A stretch of DNA of 64,000 nucleotides from Sediminimonas qiaohouensis DSM 21189 (GCF_000423645.1 NZ_AUIJ01000003.1:120203-184202), one strand, 5' to 3'. Positions 45,934-54,225 are shown, counted from the first letter of the stretch. Notes: generated from the letters alone by a model not told the origin. Program-made: numbers and translations.

Positions 45934-46599
45934 TCAAATCCGCAGGAATGGCTGCGCGATACGCGGGATGAGGCCGCGAAAACGCAGCGGTGCATCGGTT
46001 GCCGCCAGACATATGCAATCCGCCCCGATGTCGGCCACGGGGGTGTGATGCAGGTCTTCGTTCGCCACCTCGATATCGCCGGGTCCGAAATGATCGGTTT
46101 CATCCTGAAACGCCCCGCGCAGTACCAGCGTCAGCTCGGTCCCCCGATGCCCGTGGTCGGGCACGGCGGCGCCGGCGGGGATGAACAAAAGCCGCGCCGT
46201 CGCCTCGCGCGAGGTGGGTAGGATTGCCTGCTTCACGCCCATGCCGACGGGGCGCCACTTCACCGATTCGAGGCTACCGCCAACGTAGTCGACCAACGGT
46301 GCGGGCAGGTCGGATGCGGCCCCGGGTTTCGGCTTGCCGTCCTCGGCCTGCGTGGGGGCGGACATGATCCGGGCCATCGTCGCCTCAAGGCTGCCTTGAT
46401 CCATCGGTGCGCGGTTGCACTGCTCCAGCACGGAACCGCCAACGGTATCAAAGGCCCCCAAGCGGGCGCGGCAGTCGTCGCACATCGACAGGTGCGCCGC
46501 GATGGTGAGGTTGAAAGCCTCGGGCAGGGTGCCGGCAGAGTACGCCATCAGCAAGGCATCGGTCAGGTGGTGTTTGATGTCGGTCATTGAGGTATTCAT
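45934..46599 (-). CDS. chrR: ChrR family anti-sigma-E factor
   Basis: Zinc-dependent anti-sigma factor, 221 residues, that holds RpoE inactive until singlet oxygen or organic peroxide triggers its loss. The N-terminal ZAS domain has an early His (DIKHHL), then HLSMCDDCRA (HxxxCxxC); the C-terminal cupin domain has VPDHGHRGTELTLVL with the His-x-His and Glu metal ligands. The start ATG overlaps the rpoE TGA, as in Rhodobacter sphaeroides. Convergent with mutL. Confidence 0.93.
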   Translation of the reverse strand: MNTSMTDIKHHLTDALLMAYSAGTLPEAFNLTIAAHLSMCDDCRARLGAFDTVGGSVLEQCNRAPMDQGSLEATMARIMSAPTQAEDGKPKPGAASDLPAPLVDYVGGSLESVKWRPVGMGVKQAILPTSREATARLLFIPAGAAVPDHGHRGTELTLVLRGAFQDETDHFGPGDIEVANEDLHHTPVADIGADCICLAATDAPLRFRGLIPRIAQPFLRI

Positions 46600-47171
46600 T
46601 TCATTGCGTGGCGCAGTCGATCCAGCGCCAATCTGATGCGGGATTTGATCGTGCCAAGGGGAAGACCGGTTTCTTCGGCGATTTCACTGTGGGACAGTTC
46701 ACCTAAGTATGCCTTTTCAATCAGTTTTCTCTGCTTTTCGGGCAGGGCGGCGATGGCTTGGCTCAGTTGTGCGCATTCCTGTTGCAGGCTAAGCGCGTCC
46801 TCTTGATCCGGCTCGGCCTCGGGGCCCCAGGTCAGATCCTCGGGCTCGGGCCGGCGCTGTTTTCGGAGCGCGTCGATCTTGCGGTTCCGGGCAATCGTGA
46901 ACACCCAGGTCGCCACCGATGCGCGCGTCGGATCGAACAGGTGTGATTTTTGCCAGATGGTCGCCATGACCTCCTGCGTGCATTCCTCGGCCAGTGTCTC
47001 ATTCGCGCCGGAGCGGATCAGGAACCCTTTGATCCGGGGGGCGAAGTGCTGGAACAGCTCGGCGAAGGCGCGGGTATCGCCGGTCTCGCGTATGCGTTCG
47101 ATATGAGCGACCCAATCCTGGGCGTAGGTCTTGGTTTCTATCGTCACCGGCTGGGCCTTGTTCACGGACAT
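46596..47171 (-). CDS. rpoE: ECF sigma factor RpoE (ECF11 type)
   Basis: A 191-residue two-domain ECF sigma factor. Region 2 has LFQHFAPRIKGFL and RASVATWVFTIARNRKIDALRK; region 4 has ALPEKQRKLIEKAYLGELSHSEIAEETGLPLGTIKSRIRLAL. With chrR immediately after it, it belongs to the singlet-oxygen/photooxidative stress group. The start (MSVNKAQ) follows AAGGGGGTAGTGAA. An RpoE-type promoter (TGATCC, 18 bp, TAAGTT) stands about 90 bases upstream, indicating autoregulation. Confidence 0.94.
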   Translation of the reverse strand: MSVNKAQPVTIETKTYAQDWVAHIERIRETGDTRAFAELFQHFAPRIKGFLIRSGANETLAEECTQEVMATIWQKSHLFDPTRASVATWVFTIARNRKIDALRKQRRPEPEDLTWGPEAEPDQEDALSLQQECAQLSQAIAALPEKQRKLIEKAYLGELSHSEIAEETGLPLGTIKSRIRLALDRLRHAMK

Positions 47172-47259
47172 TTCACTACCCCCTTGCGTAGCACGGCGAT
47201 GCCGTGCCGGCGAAGGGGCTTTTGCGTCTATCAAGGTATCCGATCCGGCCAACATACCC

Positions 47260-47289
47260 AACTTACGGCGCGCCGGTCGCTTCGGATCA
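47260..47289 (-). promoter_or_regulatory. Predicted RpoE-dependent promoter of rpoE-chrR
   Basis: On the minus strand TGATCC (47289-47284) and TAAGTT (47265-47260) are 18 bp apart. This matches the R. sphaeroides RpoE consensus (TGATC, spacer, TAAGA-like). Confidence 0.75.
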
Positions 47290-47308
47290 CACGAATGGCA
47301 AGTTTTTG

Positions 47309-47338
47309 TCATCCGGTTTCTGCCGCGCGGCGTAAACA
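47309..47338 (+). promoter_or_regulatory. Predicted RpoE-dependent promoter of the FAD-oxidoreductase operon
   Basis: TCATCC (47309-47314) and TAAACA (47333-47338) are also exactly 18 bp apart. The element is divergent from the rpoE promoter, with 19 bp between the two -35 boxes, and lies 33 bases before the oxidoreductase ATG. Confidence 0.6.
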
Positions 47339-47371
47339 TGCCAACGACATTGAAAAGACGGAGCATGATAC

Positions 47372-48670
47372 ATGCCATTCGAAGCTGCCCCAAGGGTGCA
47401 CGGCAAGGTTGCGGTAATCGGCGCGGGGATTTCCGGCATGGGCGCTGCGCACCTGTTATCGGGTGATCACAACGTTACCCTGTTCGAGGCAGAGCCCCGC
47501 CTGGGCGGCCATGCGCGGACGATCGTCGCGGGCAAGAACCGCGATCAACCGGTCGACACCGGGTTCATCGTGTTCAACTATGCCAATTATCCCCACATGG
47601 CCGAGCTGTTTGGCCGTCTGGATGTGCCAGTGGTGAAATCCAACATGAGCTTCGGGGCGTCTTTGCGCGGCGGGGATTTTGAGTACGGGTTGGCCGATCT
47701 GGCGGCGGTGTTCGCCCAAAAGCGCAACGCGGTCAATCCGCGTTTCCTGCGGATGCTGCGGGATATACTTCGGTTCAACGCCGATGCGCTGCGCGTGTCG
47801 CAGGATCGTAGCCTCACGTTGGCGCAATTCCTTGAACGGCTGGGCACCGGCGATTGGTTCCGCGATTACTACCTGTTGCCATTGTCCGGCGCGATATGGT
47901 CCACGCCGGTGGAAAAAATCATGGATTTCCCGGCCCATGCGATGATCCGGTTTTTCGACAATCATGCCCTTCTGAGCCACACGGGGCAGCATCAATGGTA
48001 CACGGTTCAGGGGGGATCGCTGGAATATGTGCGCCGCTTGGGCGATGCGATGCGCGCGCAGGGCGTGGTTATGCGCCTTGGGTGTGCCGTGAGCGGCGTG
48101 CGGCGCACTCCCTCGGGTGTCGAGGTGCGGGCGCGGGGCGGCGAATGGGAAAGGTTCGATGAGGTCGTCTTTGCAACCCATTCCGACGTGTCCCTTGCGC
48201 TGCTGTCGGACGCAACGATGCAAGAGCGCGCCAATCTGGGCGCGATTGCCTATCAGCCCAACGATATCGTTCTGCATGCCGATGACAGCATCATGCCCAA
48301 ACGGTGCGCGGTCTGGTCGTCTTGGAACTATACCGAAACCGCAGGCAAAAGCAGCGACCGGATCGATTTGACCTACTGGATGAATTCGCTACAGCCGATC
48401 CCGCAGGATGATCCGCATTTCGTGACACTCAATAGCACGCGGCCCATTCGGGAGGATCTGATTTATGATCAGGTCACGCTGCGCCACCCGGTATACGATT
48501 TGGATGCGCTGGCGGCCCAGGGGCGGATTCGCGCGCAGAACGGCGCGGGCAACACGTGGTTTTGCGGGGCATGGATGGGCAACGGGTTCCACGAGGATGG
48601 CCTGTCGAGCGCCGTCGAGGTGGCGCAGGCCATCCGCCGCGCCGGGGCGTTGGAGATTGCCGCCGAATGA
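47372..48670 (+). CDS. FAD-dependent oxidoreductase (NAD/FAD-binding, amine-oxidase fold)
   Basis: A 432-residue flavoprotein with an N-terminal Rossmann motif VAVIGAGISGMGAAHLL, then LFEAEPRLGGHART and VDTGFIVFNYANYP. Homologues lie divergent from rpoE-chrR in R. sphaeroides (RSP_1091 type) and belong to the RpoE regulon. They are linked to membrane fatty acid modification (furan or cyclopropane fatty acid genes nearby), but the reaction is unsettled. Unlike that cluster no cyclopropane fatty acid synthase is present here. It overlaps the DUF1365 gene by 4 bp. Confidence 0.9.
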   Translation: MPFEAAPRVHGKVAVIGAGISGMGAAHLLSGDHNVTLFEAEPRLGGHARTIVAGKNRDQPVDTGFIVFNYANYPHMAELFGRLDVPVVKSNMSFGASLRGGDFEYGLADLAAVFAQKRNAVNPRFLRMLRDILRFNADALRVSQDRSLTLAQFLERLGTGDWFRDYYLLPLSGAIWSTPVEKIMDFPAHAMIRFFDNHALLSHTGQHQWYTVQGGSLEYVRRLGDAMRAQGVVMRLGCAVSGVRRTPSGVEVRARGGEWERFDEVVFATHSDVSLALLSDATMQERANLGAIAYQPNDIVLHADDSIMPKRCAVWSSWNYTETAGKSSDRIDLTYWMNSLQPIPQDDPHFVTLNSTRPIREDLIYDQVTLRHPVYDLDALAAQGRIRAQNGAGNTWFCGAWMGNGFHEDGLSSAVEVAQAIRRAGALEIAAE

Positions 48671-49425
48671 GCAGGATCGACCATATCGCTGGCCATACAT
48701 GGCACGGTCGCAAGGGCGCGGTTGAAAACGCGTTCCGCTATGGGGTGGACTATGTCCTGCTGGAACCGGACGCGCCAACCCCGACGGCACCTGCCTTGTT
48801 TTCCCGAAACCGGGGCAATGTTGTATCGCTGTGGGACAGCGACAATGGTGGGCCGCTCCGGCAAGGGCGCGGCGTGGACTGGGTGCGCGATGTGCTGGAG
48901 GCGCATGGCTTGCCGGGCGACGACCGGATCGAGCTGCTGACGCAGCCCCGGGTTTTGGGGCATGTGTTCAACCCGGTGTCGTTCTGGCTCTGCCGCGATG
49001 GTGGCGGCGGGTTGCGGGTGGTCATAGCGGAGGTGACGAACACCTTCGGCGATCGCCATTGCTACCTGTGCCACCGCGATGATCTGGTCGCGATCACGGC
49101 GCATGACAGGCTGCGCGCGCGCAAGGTGCTGCATGTCTCGCCGTTCCAGCCGGTCGAGGGTCGCTACGAGTTTCGCTTTGACATCCGGCCCGATCGGATC
49201 GGCATCTGGATCGATTTCACCGGCGGCAACGGCGGCGTCATCGCAACTCTGGTCGGCCCCCGCAGGCGGCTGAGCACCCTGGGGCTGCTTGGGGCGATCC
49301 TGCGGCGGCCGTTCGGATCGCGCAGGGTTCTGGCGTTGATCCATTGGCAGGCGCTCAGGCTGTGGTGGAAGGGCGCGCGCTATAGGCCGCGACCCGTGCC
49401 CCCGGTGGACGAGGTGTCGCGGTGA
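48667..49425 (+). CDS. DUF1365 domain-containing protein
   Basis: A 252-residue DUF1365 protein. Hallmarks are HTWHGRKGAVENAFRYGVDY, RVLGHVFNPVSFWLC, and TFGDRHCYL. Its catalytic role is unknown; the family nearly always accompanies the upstream flavoprotein and is part of the RpoE-controlled lipid-stress locus. The start overlaps the previous stop (ATGA), so the pair is coupled. No membrane helix is obvious. Confidence 0.9.
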   Translation: MSRIDHIAGHTWHGRKGAVENAFRYGVDYVLLEPDAPTPTAPALFSRNRGNVVSLWDSDNGGPLRQGRGVDWVRDVLEAHGLPGDDRIELLTQPRVLGHVFNPVSFWLCRDGGGGLRVVIAEVTNTFGDRHCYLCHRDDLVAITAHDRLRARKVLHVSPFQPVEGRYEFRFDIRPDRIGIWIDFTGGNGGVIATLVGPRRRLSTLGLLGAILRRPFGSRRVLALIHWQALRLWWKGARYRPRPVPPVDEVSR

Positions 49426-49465
49426 CACGCCCGCGCGTTGGCCTGCAGAGGCGAGCGGAGGATAA

Positions 49466-50200
49466 ATGATCGATTGGCGAGGACAGCGGTATTGGCTGAT
49501 TGGCGCGAGCGAGGGGCTTGGCGCGGCGCTTGCCGGGCACCTGAGCCGTGCGGGCGCGCATGTGATCTTGTCGGCGCGCAACGCCGGTAAGCTGCATGAG
49601 CTGGCGGGTGCCTTGCCGGGCCCAACCACGGTTCAGCCGATGGATGTGCGCGATGATCAGGACGTCGCCGAGGCCGTGCGCGCCGTGGGGCCGGTGGATG
49701 GGGTGGTGTATCTGGCCGGTGTCTACACGCCCATGACGGCGGGCAAATGGGAGGTCGATGCGGGCGCGGCGATGACGGACGTGAACCTGACCGGCGCGAT
49801 GCGCGTGTTGGGGCGGGTCGTGCCGGACATGGTCGCGCGCGGGGCCGGGCATATCGTGCTGACCGGAAGCCTTGCGGGGTTCCGCGGATTGCCGGGCGCC
49901 GTGGGCTATGGTGCGTCCAAGGCGGGCATCATGTCACTGGCCGAGACATTGCGCGCTGATCTGCACCGCACGCCGGTGCAGGTGCAGCTTGCCAATCCCG
50001 GCTTTATCCGCACGCGCCTTACGGACAAGAACGATTTTCACATGCCCTTCCTGATGGAGCCAGATCACGCCGCGCGCGAGGTTTTCGAGCTGATGTGCAC
50101 CCCAAATCGATTCGCACGCAGCTTTCCAACGTTGTTCTCGCTGCTGTTCCGCATGTCCCGGTTCTTGCCCGACAGCGTGTATTTTCGCCTTTTTGCGTAG
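49466..50200 (+). CDS. SDR family NAD(P)-dependent oxidoreductase
   Basis: A 244-residue classical short-chain dehydrogenase. LIGASEGLGAALAGHL binds the cofactor; LTGSLAGFRGLPGAVGYGASKAG carries catalytic Ser and Y-x-x-x-K. A C-terminal hydrophobic patch (FPTLFSLLFRMSRF) may contact the membrane. It is third in the RpoE-linked operon, 40 bp after DUF1365, as RSP_1087 is in R. sphaeroides. Confidence 0.9.
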   Translation: MIDWRGQRYWLIGASEGLGAALAGHLSRAGAHVILSARNAGKLHELAGALPGPTTVQPMDVRDDQDVAEAVRAVGPVDGVVYLAGVYTPMTAGKWEVDAGAAMTDVNLTGAMRVLGRVVPDMVARGAGHIVLTGSLAGFRGLPGAVGYGASKAGIMSLAETLRADLHRTPVQVQLANPGFIRTRLTDKNDFHMPFLMEPDHAAREVFELMCTPNRFARSFPTLFSLLFRMSRFLPDSVYFRLFA

Positions 50201-50229
50201 GATCAAGGACGCCGCCCTTGTCATAAGCC
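50200..50229 (+). promoter_or_regulatory. Weaker RpoE-like promoter before the DUF3775 gene
   Basis: GGATCA (50200-50205) and TAAGCC (50224-50229) share the GATC core, the 18-bp spacer and the TAAG of the rpoE promoter. The -35 box starts at the last base of the SDR stop codon and lies 37 bp from the -10 to the DUF3775 start. Confidence 0.4.
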
Positions 50230-50266
50230 ACCAACCGGAGGAACATTGACCCCGGGAGGACCCCCT

Positions 50267-50593
50267 ATGCTTGATATCAGCGTTACCAAAGTTGCCAACA
50301 TCATCCTCATGGCGCGCGAGCTCGACCGCGCCGAAAGCGAATTGAGGGCGTTCGTGGATCGTCTGACCGAAGAGGAACAGATATCGCTTGTTGCGCTTAT
50401 GTGGATTGGCCGCGGCAGCTTTGAGCCGGACGAGTTGAACGAGGCGTTGGAAACCGCAGCGGCCGAGGCGACGACGCCGACGGCAGACTACCTGCTTGGA
50501 TCGCCGCACATGTCGGATCACCTGGAAAACGGTCTTGAGGCGCTTGGCCTTTCGGCGTCCGAGGAAGAGGACCATTTGATCCGCGGGGGGTGA
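50267..50593 (+). CDS. DUF3775 domain-containing protein
   Basis: A 108-residue acidic soluble protein of the DUF3775 family, with LVALMWIGRGSFEPDELNEAL and TTPTADYLLGSPHMSDHLENGL as the conserved part. Function unknown. The start at 50267 follows GGGAGGACCCCCT; an alternative start seven codons upstream is not supported. The RpoE-like motif upstream suggests it may respond to the same stress. Confidence 0.85.
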   Translation: MLDISVTKVANIILMARELDRAESELRAFVDRLTEEEQISLVALMWIGRGSFEPDELNEALETAAAEATTPTADYLLGSPHMSDHLENGLEALGLSASEEEDHLIRGG

Positions 50594-50923
50594 CTCGCGC
50601 GGATTTGCGGCGGGGCCTGTGCGCAGGTGCGCCTTGAAGGGCGGGCGCGTCCCGTGGCGGCGGCGCCAGCGCGATCACGAATTCGGTAACCTTGGGCAAA
50701 CGCGGCCGTGATCCGTGAGTGATGTTTCATATTGATCCGGTTGCATGGCCTTATTTTCATGGAAATTTCGGGGAGCTGCACCGCGCAGCGCGGGGCTTGT
50801 CTTCACACGCTCTCATCCGCGCACGGGCAGGTGATCGGACGTGTTTTGAAACAGCCGATTCCAGGGCGCATGTTGGTTGCAGATCAGGAATGATCCTGAA
50901 GCAACCTAACGAAAGGATAGACC
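50594..50923. other. Intergenic region without a gene
   Basis: 330 bp upstream of a small secreted-protein gene. It is GC-rich at the left and AT-richer from about 50710 to 50780 (TTTCATATTGATCC, TTATTTTCATGGAAATTTC), where that gene's promoter could be. TGATCC occurs twice, but no TAA box stands 16-18 bp away. No coding frame is supported. Confidence 0.5.
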
Positions 50924-51193
50924 ATGAAAACCGCACTTATCGCACTGACCGCCGCTCTTGGACTGAGCACCGCAGCTGCCGCCATGACGCCCCATTCGGG
51001 CGCGGCAAGCACCCTGACGCCACGTGACAACGTCCAGATCGACGCCGCGCATTTCTCCGACACGGTGCTGAGCTCGCGCTCGGTGGATGCCGACAAGATC
51101 TTCACGCCGCGTGACCAGGTCAACGTGGGGGAACGGGTGAGCGTCTACAGCGCCGAAACGGGTACGGGCATGACCCAGGAGACCCCGCGCTAA
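50924..51193 (+). CDS. Small secreted hypothetical protein
   Basis: An 89-residue protein with a clear signal peptide (MKTALIALTAALGLSTAAAA, cleavage near AAA-M). The 69-residue mature part has no cysteine and a twice-repeated TPRD-x-V motif (TPRDNVQ and TPRDQVN), each followed by a serine-containing beta-like stretch. The start follows GAAAGGATAGACC. A strong terminator ends the unit 33 bases after the stop, so it is monocistronic. No family recognised; periplasmic location is inferred. Confidence 0.75.
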   Translation: MKTALIALTAALGLSTAAAAMTPHSGAASTLTPRDNVQIDAAHFSDTVLSSRSVDADKIFTPRDQVNVGERVSVYSAETGTGMTQETPR

Positions 51194-51225
51194 GCCTCAC
51201 CCCTCGGGGATCAAAAGCGCAAGAG

Positions 51226-51252
51226 AACGCCCGCCACACCGGCGGGCGTTTT
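51226..51252 (+). terminator. Rho-independent terminator
   Basis: A 10-bp stem (AACGCCCGCC / GGCGGGCGTT) with a 5-nt ACACC loop continuing into TTTTC, just after the small secreted protein gene. Confidence 0.88.
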
Positions 51253-51376
51253 CTATTTCGTGGTCATAGCGACCTTGAGGCCTCAGGGGCGCCAGGCCCC
51301 CGAGGGAATTCTCGGGGCGCATTGTTTTCCGGATGTGGGTGTTGCGGGACTATGCGGGTGTTCAGTGTAGCGCCCC

Positions 51377-51559
51377 GCGCGGAATAGAGGCGCGCTTGCG
51401 CGCCGCCGCGCAGCGCCCGACCGCCCCCTCGGGCGGGCGCTTTTGCAGCGTATCAAGCTGCTGAAAATGCAGGGGTATTTGGCTGGCATAAAGTGCGTAA
51501 CACAAGCGTTGCTGCGCCCACCCGGCGGTCGGCACCGCGCGGCTTCTCAACCGGGTCGC
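51377..51559. repeat. Dispersed repeat, copy B (shorter)
   Basis: About 183 bp matching 19611-19838 in the same orientation, lacking the 46-bp insert of copy A. The identical parts include the first 48 bases and GGCTGGCATAAAGTGCGTAA. It sits between two terminators and contains no supported gene. With the shared core 32 kb apart and no terminal repeats or transposase, it looks like a non-autonomous or structural element rather than an IS. Confidence 0.75.
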
Positions 51560-51615
51560 CCAACCGCCGCTCAAGGCCACACGCCGCTACTTACCGTGCC
51601 AGCCTGATCCGGTGC

Positions 51616-51645
51616 AAAAGGCCCGCCACGCCGGCGGGCCCTTTT
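51616..51645 (-). terminator. Bidirectional terminator after the saccharopine dehydrogenase-family gene
   Basis: AAAAGGCCCGCC and GGCGGGCCCTTTT form a strong stem, ending in T runs on both strands, 23 bases past the stop of the minus-strand gene. Confidence 0.75.
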
Positions 51646-51667
51646 CATGCGCCGGGTCGCGTCTGGG

Positions 51668-52813
51668 TCAGCCGTGCAGGTGATCTACGATCTGCAAGTG
51701 CTGCGCCTGGCTGTCGATTTCCTGCATCCACCGCTCCACAAGCTTGGGATCGGAGGGCGCCGCGATGACCCCAGCGGGCAGTTCGCCCTTCAGCACGGAA
51801 TTGACGGCCATTGAGACGGTGATCGACACAAGCCGCGCCATCGCGGTGCTGCCTTCGTCGCCCCATGCATCCATCACGTAGGTCTTGTGCCAGACGGTCT
51901 TGCCGTCCTTGTCGGCTTTTAGGTCAACGCACAGCACGACGCGGTCCGGCTCGCCCTCGTCATAGGCGTTGTCGCGCCAGAACTGGTCGGACATTTCCTT
52001 GAGTCGTGCCTCGCCCGCGTCCCCTTCCAGAGTTTCGATCTCGCGAAAGATATCGGACCATGCATCGGTCCAGCCGTTCAGGCGCAGGGTGCCGCGCACG
52101 AACTGGCGTACCGGCCAATCCGGCCCGAAATTGTATTCCTCCATGAACGGCAGGGAATCGCGGTTGGGGTAGACCTCGAAATCCTCGGGCGTGGGCAGGG
52201 GGGCGGTGTAGGTGCTGATTGCGTTCCAGGGGCGATCAACGCGCAGTTCCTCGAACTCGCGGATCGACCTGGAGGGCGAGCGCAGCGCCTTGAGCACGCC
52301 CAGTGGCGACCAGCTGAACTTGTAGCGGAACGGGTTTGGGTGCTTGGGCACGCCGCCGCAATAAGAGATGAAGGATACCTCGTTGGAGGGATCATATGCG
52401 TCCGAGGCGCGATAGTCGGAGACAAGGCGATGCGCCATCAGGTGGTCGATGCCGGGATCGAGGCCCACTTCGTTGACGAAAGTCAGCCCCTTTTCGCGGG
52501 CGGCGCCGTCCAGCGCGCGCATCTCAGGCGCGATGTACGATGACGATACGAAATGCGCACCCTTCGCAAGGCACAGCTCGGCCAGCGGAACATGCCAGTC
52601 GCCCGGCAGCATCGACACCACCACATCGCCCTCGGTCAGGGCGCTGTCGAGTGCGGCGATGTCGAACGGTTTGATCCGGTCCGTCAGATCGCCAACCGCA
52701 TCGCGGGCCTTGTCCACGCTGCGGTTCCAGACGGTGATGTCGCGCGCTTCCTCAAGCAGTCGCCGCAGGCCGGGGATGGCTGAAAGCCCTGTGCCGCACC
52801 AGTGAATTGTCAT
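51668..52813 (-). CDS. Saccharopine dehydrogenase family protein (LYS9-like)
   Basis: A 381-residue oxidoreductase of the saccharopine dehydrogenase (glutamate-forming-like) family. The N-terminus (HWCGTGLSAIPGLRRLLEEA) is a Rossmann-like nucleotide site, followed by VVSMLPGDWHVPLAEL and FVNEVGLDPGIDHLMAHR, which are typical of LYS9. A perfect AAGGAGG stands before the start. It is 36 bp after the LYS1-like gene, so the pair probably interconverts lysine and 2-aminoadipate semialdehyde through saccharopine. Direction in vivo is unknown. Confidence 0.88.
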   Translation of the reverse strand: MTIHWCGTGLSAIPGLRRLLEEARDITVWNRSVDKARDAVGDLTDRIKPFDIAALDSALTEGDVVVSMLPGDWHVPLAELCLAKGAHFVSSSYIAPEMRALDGAAREKGLTFVNEVGLDPGIDHLMAHRLVSDYRASDAYDPSNEVSFISYCGGVPKHPNPFRYKFSWSPLGVLKALRSPSRSIREFEELRVDRPWNAISTYTAPLPTPEDFEVYPNRDSLPFMEEYNFGPDWPVRQFVRGTLRLNGWTDAWSDIFREIETLEGDAGEARLKEMSDQFWRDNAYDEGEPDRVVLCVDLKADKDGKTVWHKTYVMDAWGDEGSTAMARLVSITVSMAVNSVLKGELPAGVIAAPSDPKLVERWMQEIDSQAQHLQIVDHLHG

Positions 52814-52849
52814 CTTATCCTCCTTGTCGCTGTGTCTGTGCCGGCCCCG

Positions 52850-53905
52850 TCAGAGCCGCGCAATGTGATCCTGGAATGTTGCCTCGGCCCTGCGCCAGAC
52901 GCCGCTTTCGGGTGCCGTCAACGACAGCAGTGATGGCAATAGCTGTTCCGCGTAGTCCTGAGAGCTTTCGACCGGCAGCATCGAGGGCAGGTTGTCTATC
53001 GCCGTCACGTCCAGCACCGGATCGTCATGCACGCGCAGCGCGGGCTGGTCCCAGGTTGTCGTCCGGTCATAGACCTTGATCGGGGAAAAGTCGCTGTCGG
53101 GGTCGCACGCGATATCGCCGATGACCGACAGGGCGCGCGGGGCCTGTGTTGCGTCGGCGGGCACGAATACCGGCGTGCCGGGGCGCGCAAGGATGCAGTT
53201 GAGGAAGATCTCGTGCTGCAGGATCTCGGGAAACGGCCCGCCGCTGGCGGTTTCGGCGATGTCCCATTTGGTCACAGATACGCCCAAGGCTTCGCACAGG
53301 TCGGCGGCGCCGGTGCCAACACGGCCAAGCGCGCCAATGACAATGGCACGCGGACGCGGTGCGCCCGTTGCATCCATCTCGTTGCGCAATGCCGCCAGAA
53401 GGGCATCGCGCCCGGGATAGACCGCGACGGGGCCGCAGGCGTTGTCATGTTGTTGCGCCGCCCAGCATTTGAGCGATACAGCCGCCCCGGCGAACCCGGC
53501 CCAATAGCCAAAGGCGGCGACGCGCCGGTCGTTATCATCGACGAGGTATTCCAGATCCAGCAGCGTACCGCCGCCCGCCTTGAACCGCTCCAGCAGGCGT
53601 AGGCCCGCGGGCTGTCCCTTGAAGGCGTGGCCGAACATGATGTGCCGGTGCGGCAGGGGCGTGCCGTCTTCGGGCAGTTCCTTGAGCCCGAAGATGATCG
53701 CATCGCGCGGCGCGTCGGGCCACGTCCCTTGCGGCGCGATTTCCGCCCCGGCCTTGCGATAGCCGTCGATGCCGATGGCGCGCATGTTGCTTTCTTCCAC
53801 CGTCACGCGGATGCCCGCAGCGATCAGCGCGGCCGTTCCCTCGGGGGTCAGGCCGACCCGCTCTTCGTTGGCGCGCTGTTCTGCACGCACCCACAGATGT
53901 GTCAT
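52850..53905 (-). CDS. Saccharopine dehydrogenase (NAD+, L-lysine-forming; LYS1-like)
   Basis: A 351-residue AlaDH/PNT-fold enzyme. LWVRAEQRANEERVGLTPEG holds the substrate Arg/Lys residues; FGHAFKGQPAGLRLLERF, GYWAGFAGAAVSLK and VIGALGRVGTGAADL (nucleotide site) match LYS1 enzymes. It would catalyse saccharopine + NAD+ = lysine + 2-oxoglutarate + NADH. The start at 53905 (MTHLWVRA) begins the conserved domain and has GAGGGAAG upstream at long spacing. It is the first gene of a two-gene operon. Confidence 0.9.
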   Translation of the reverse strand: MTHLWVRAEQRANEERVGLTPEGTAALIAAGIRVTVEESNMRAIGIDGYRKAGAEIAPQGTWPDAPRDAIIFGLKELPEDGTPLPHRHIMFGHAFKGQPAGLRLLERFKAGGGTLLDLEYLVDDNDRRVAAFGYWAGFAGAAVSLKCWAAQQHDNACGPVAVYPGRDALLAALRNEMDATGAPRPRAIVIGALGRVGTGAADLCEALGVSVTKWDIAETASGGPFPEILQHEIFLNCILARPGTPVFVPADATQAPRALSVIGDIACDPDSDFSPIKVYDRTTTWDQPALRVHDDPVLDVTAIDNLPSMLPVESSQDYAEQLLPSLLSLTAPESGVWRRAEATFQDHIARL

Positions 53906-54225
53906 GTCGTGATCTTCCCTCGCTAGTCTCGCGCGGCATACTAGGGTCCTCCGCCTGACACAAGTTGGCCAATGGCGAGATGGGCCGTTGTGGACGTTGA
54001 GAAGGCGCGCATCGGCGGGCCGCGGTGCGGCGATGCGCGGCGCCCTTCGGGCGCTATTTCGCGCAGGGCGCAGAATCCAACGTCCGCAACACGTCAACAC
54101 CGGTCCAGAGCATTGCGCGGAACCTCAAAGACCTGACCGTGCGCGGATTTTACGATGGCGCGCCGGGGCATGGACAATGCCCGCGCGCCGGTGTTGGATC
54201 GCCGTAAAGGCAAGGGGGGACCGGC
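53906..54225. other. Divergent intergenic region with GC hairpins
   Basis: 320 bp upstream of two divergent operons. A GGCGCCC-TTCG-type hairpin lies near 54039-54055 and a long one at 54157-54189 (GGCGCGCCGGGGCAT paired with ATGCCCGCGCGCC, one bulge). The second would lie in the 5' leader of the amidohydrolase mRNA. No T run follows either. No gene supported. Confidence 0.5.

Noticed and set aside
51283..51489. A small minus-strand gene inside the dispersed repeat (MPAKY... peptide)
   Set aside because: The peptide recurs in copy A only because the DNA repeats. It lacks a ribosome site and is Arg/Ala/Ser-rich; kept as a note on the repeat.
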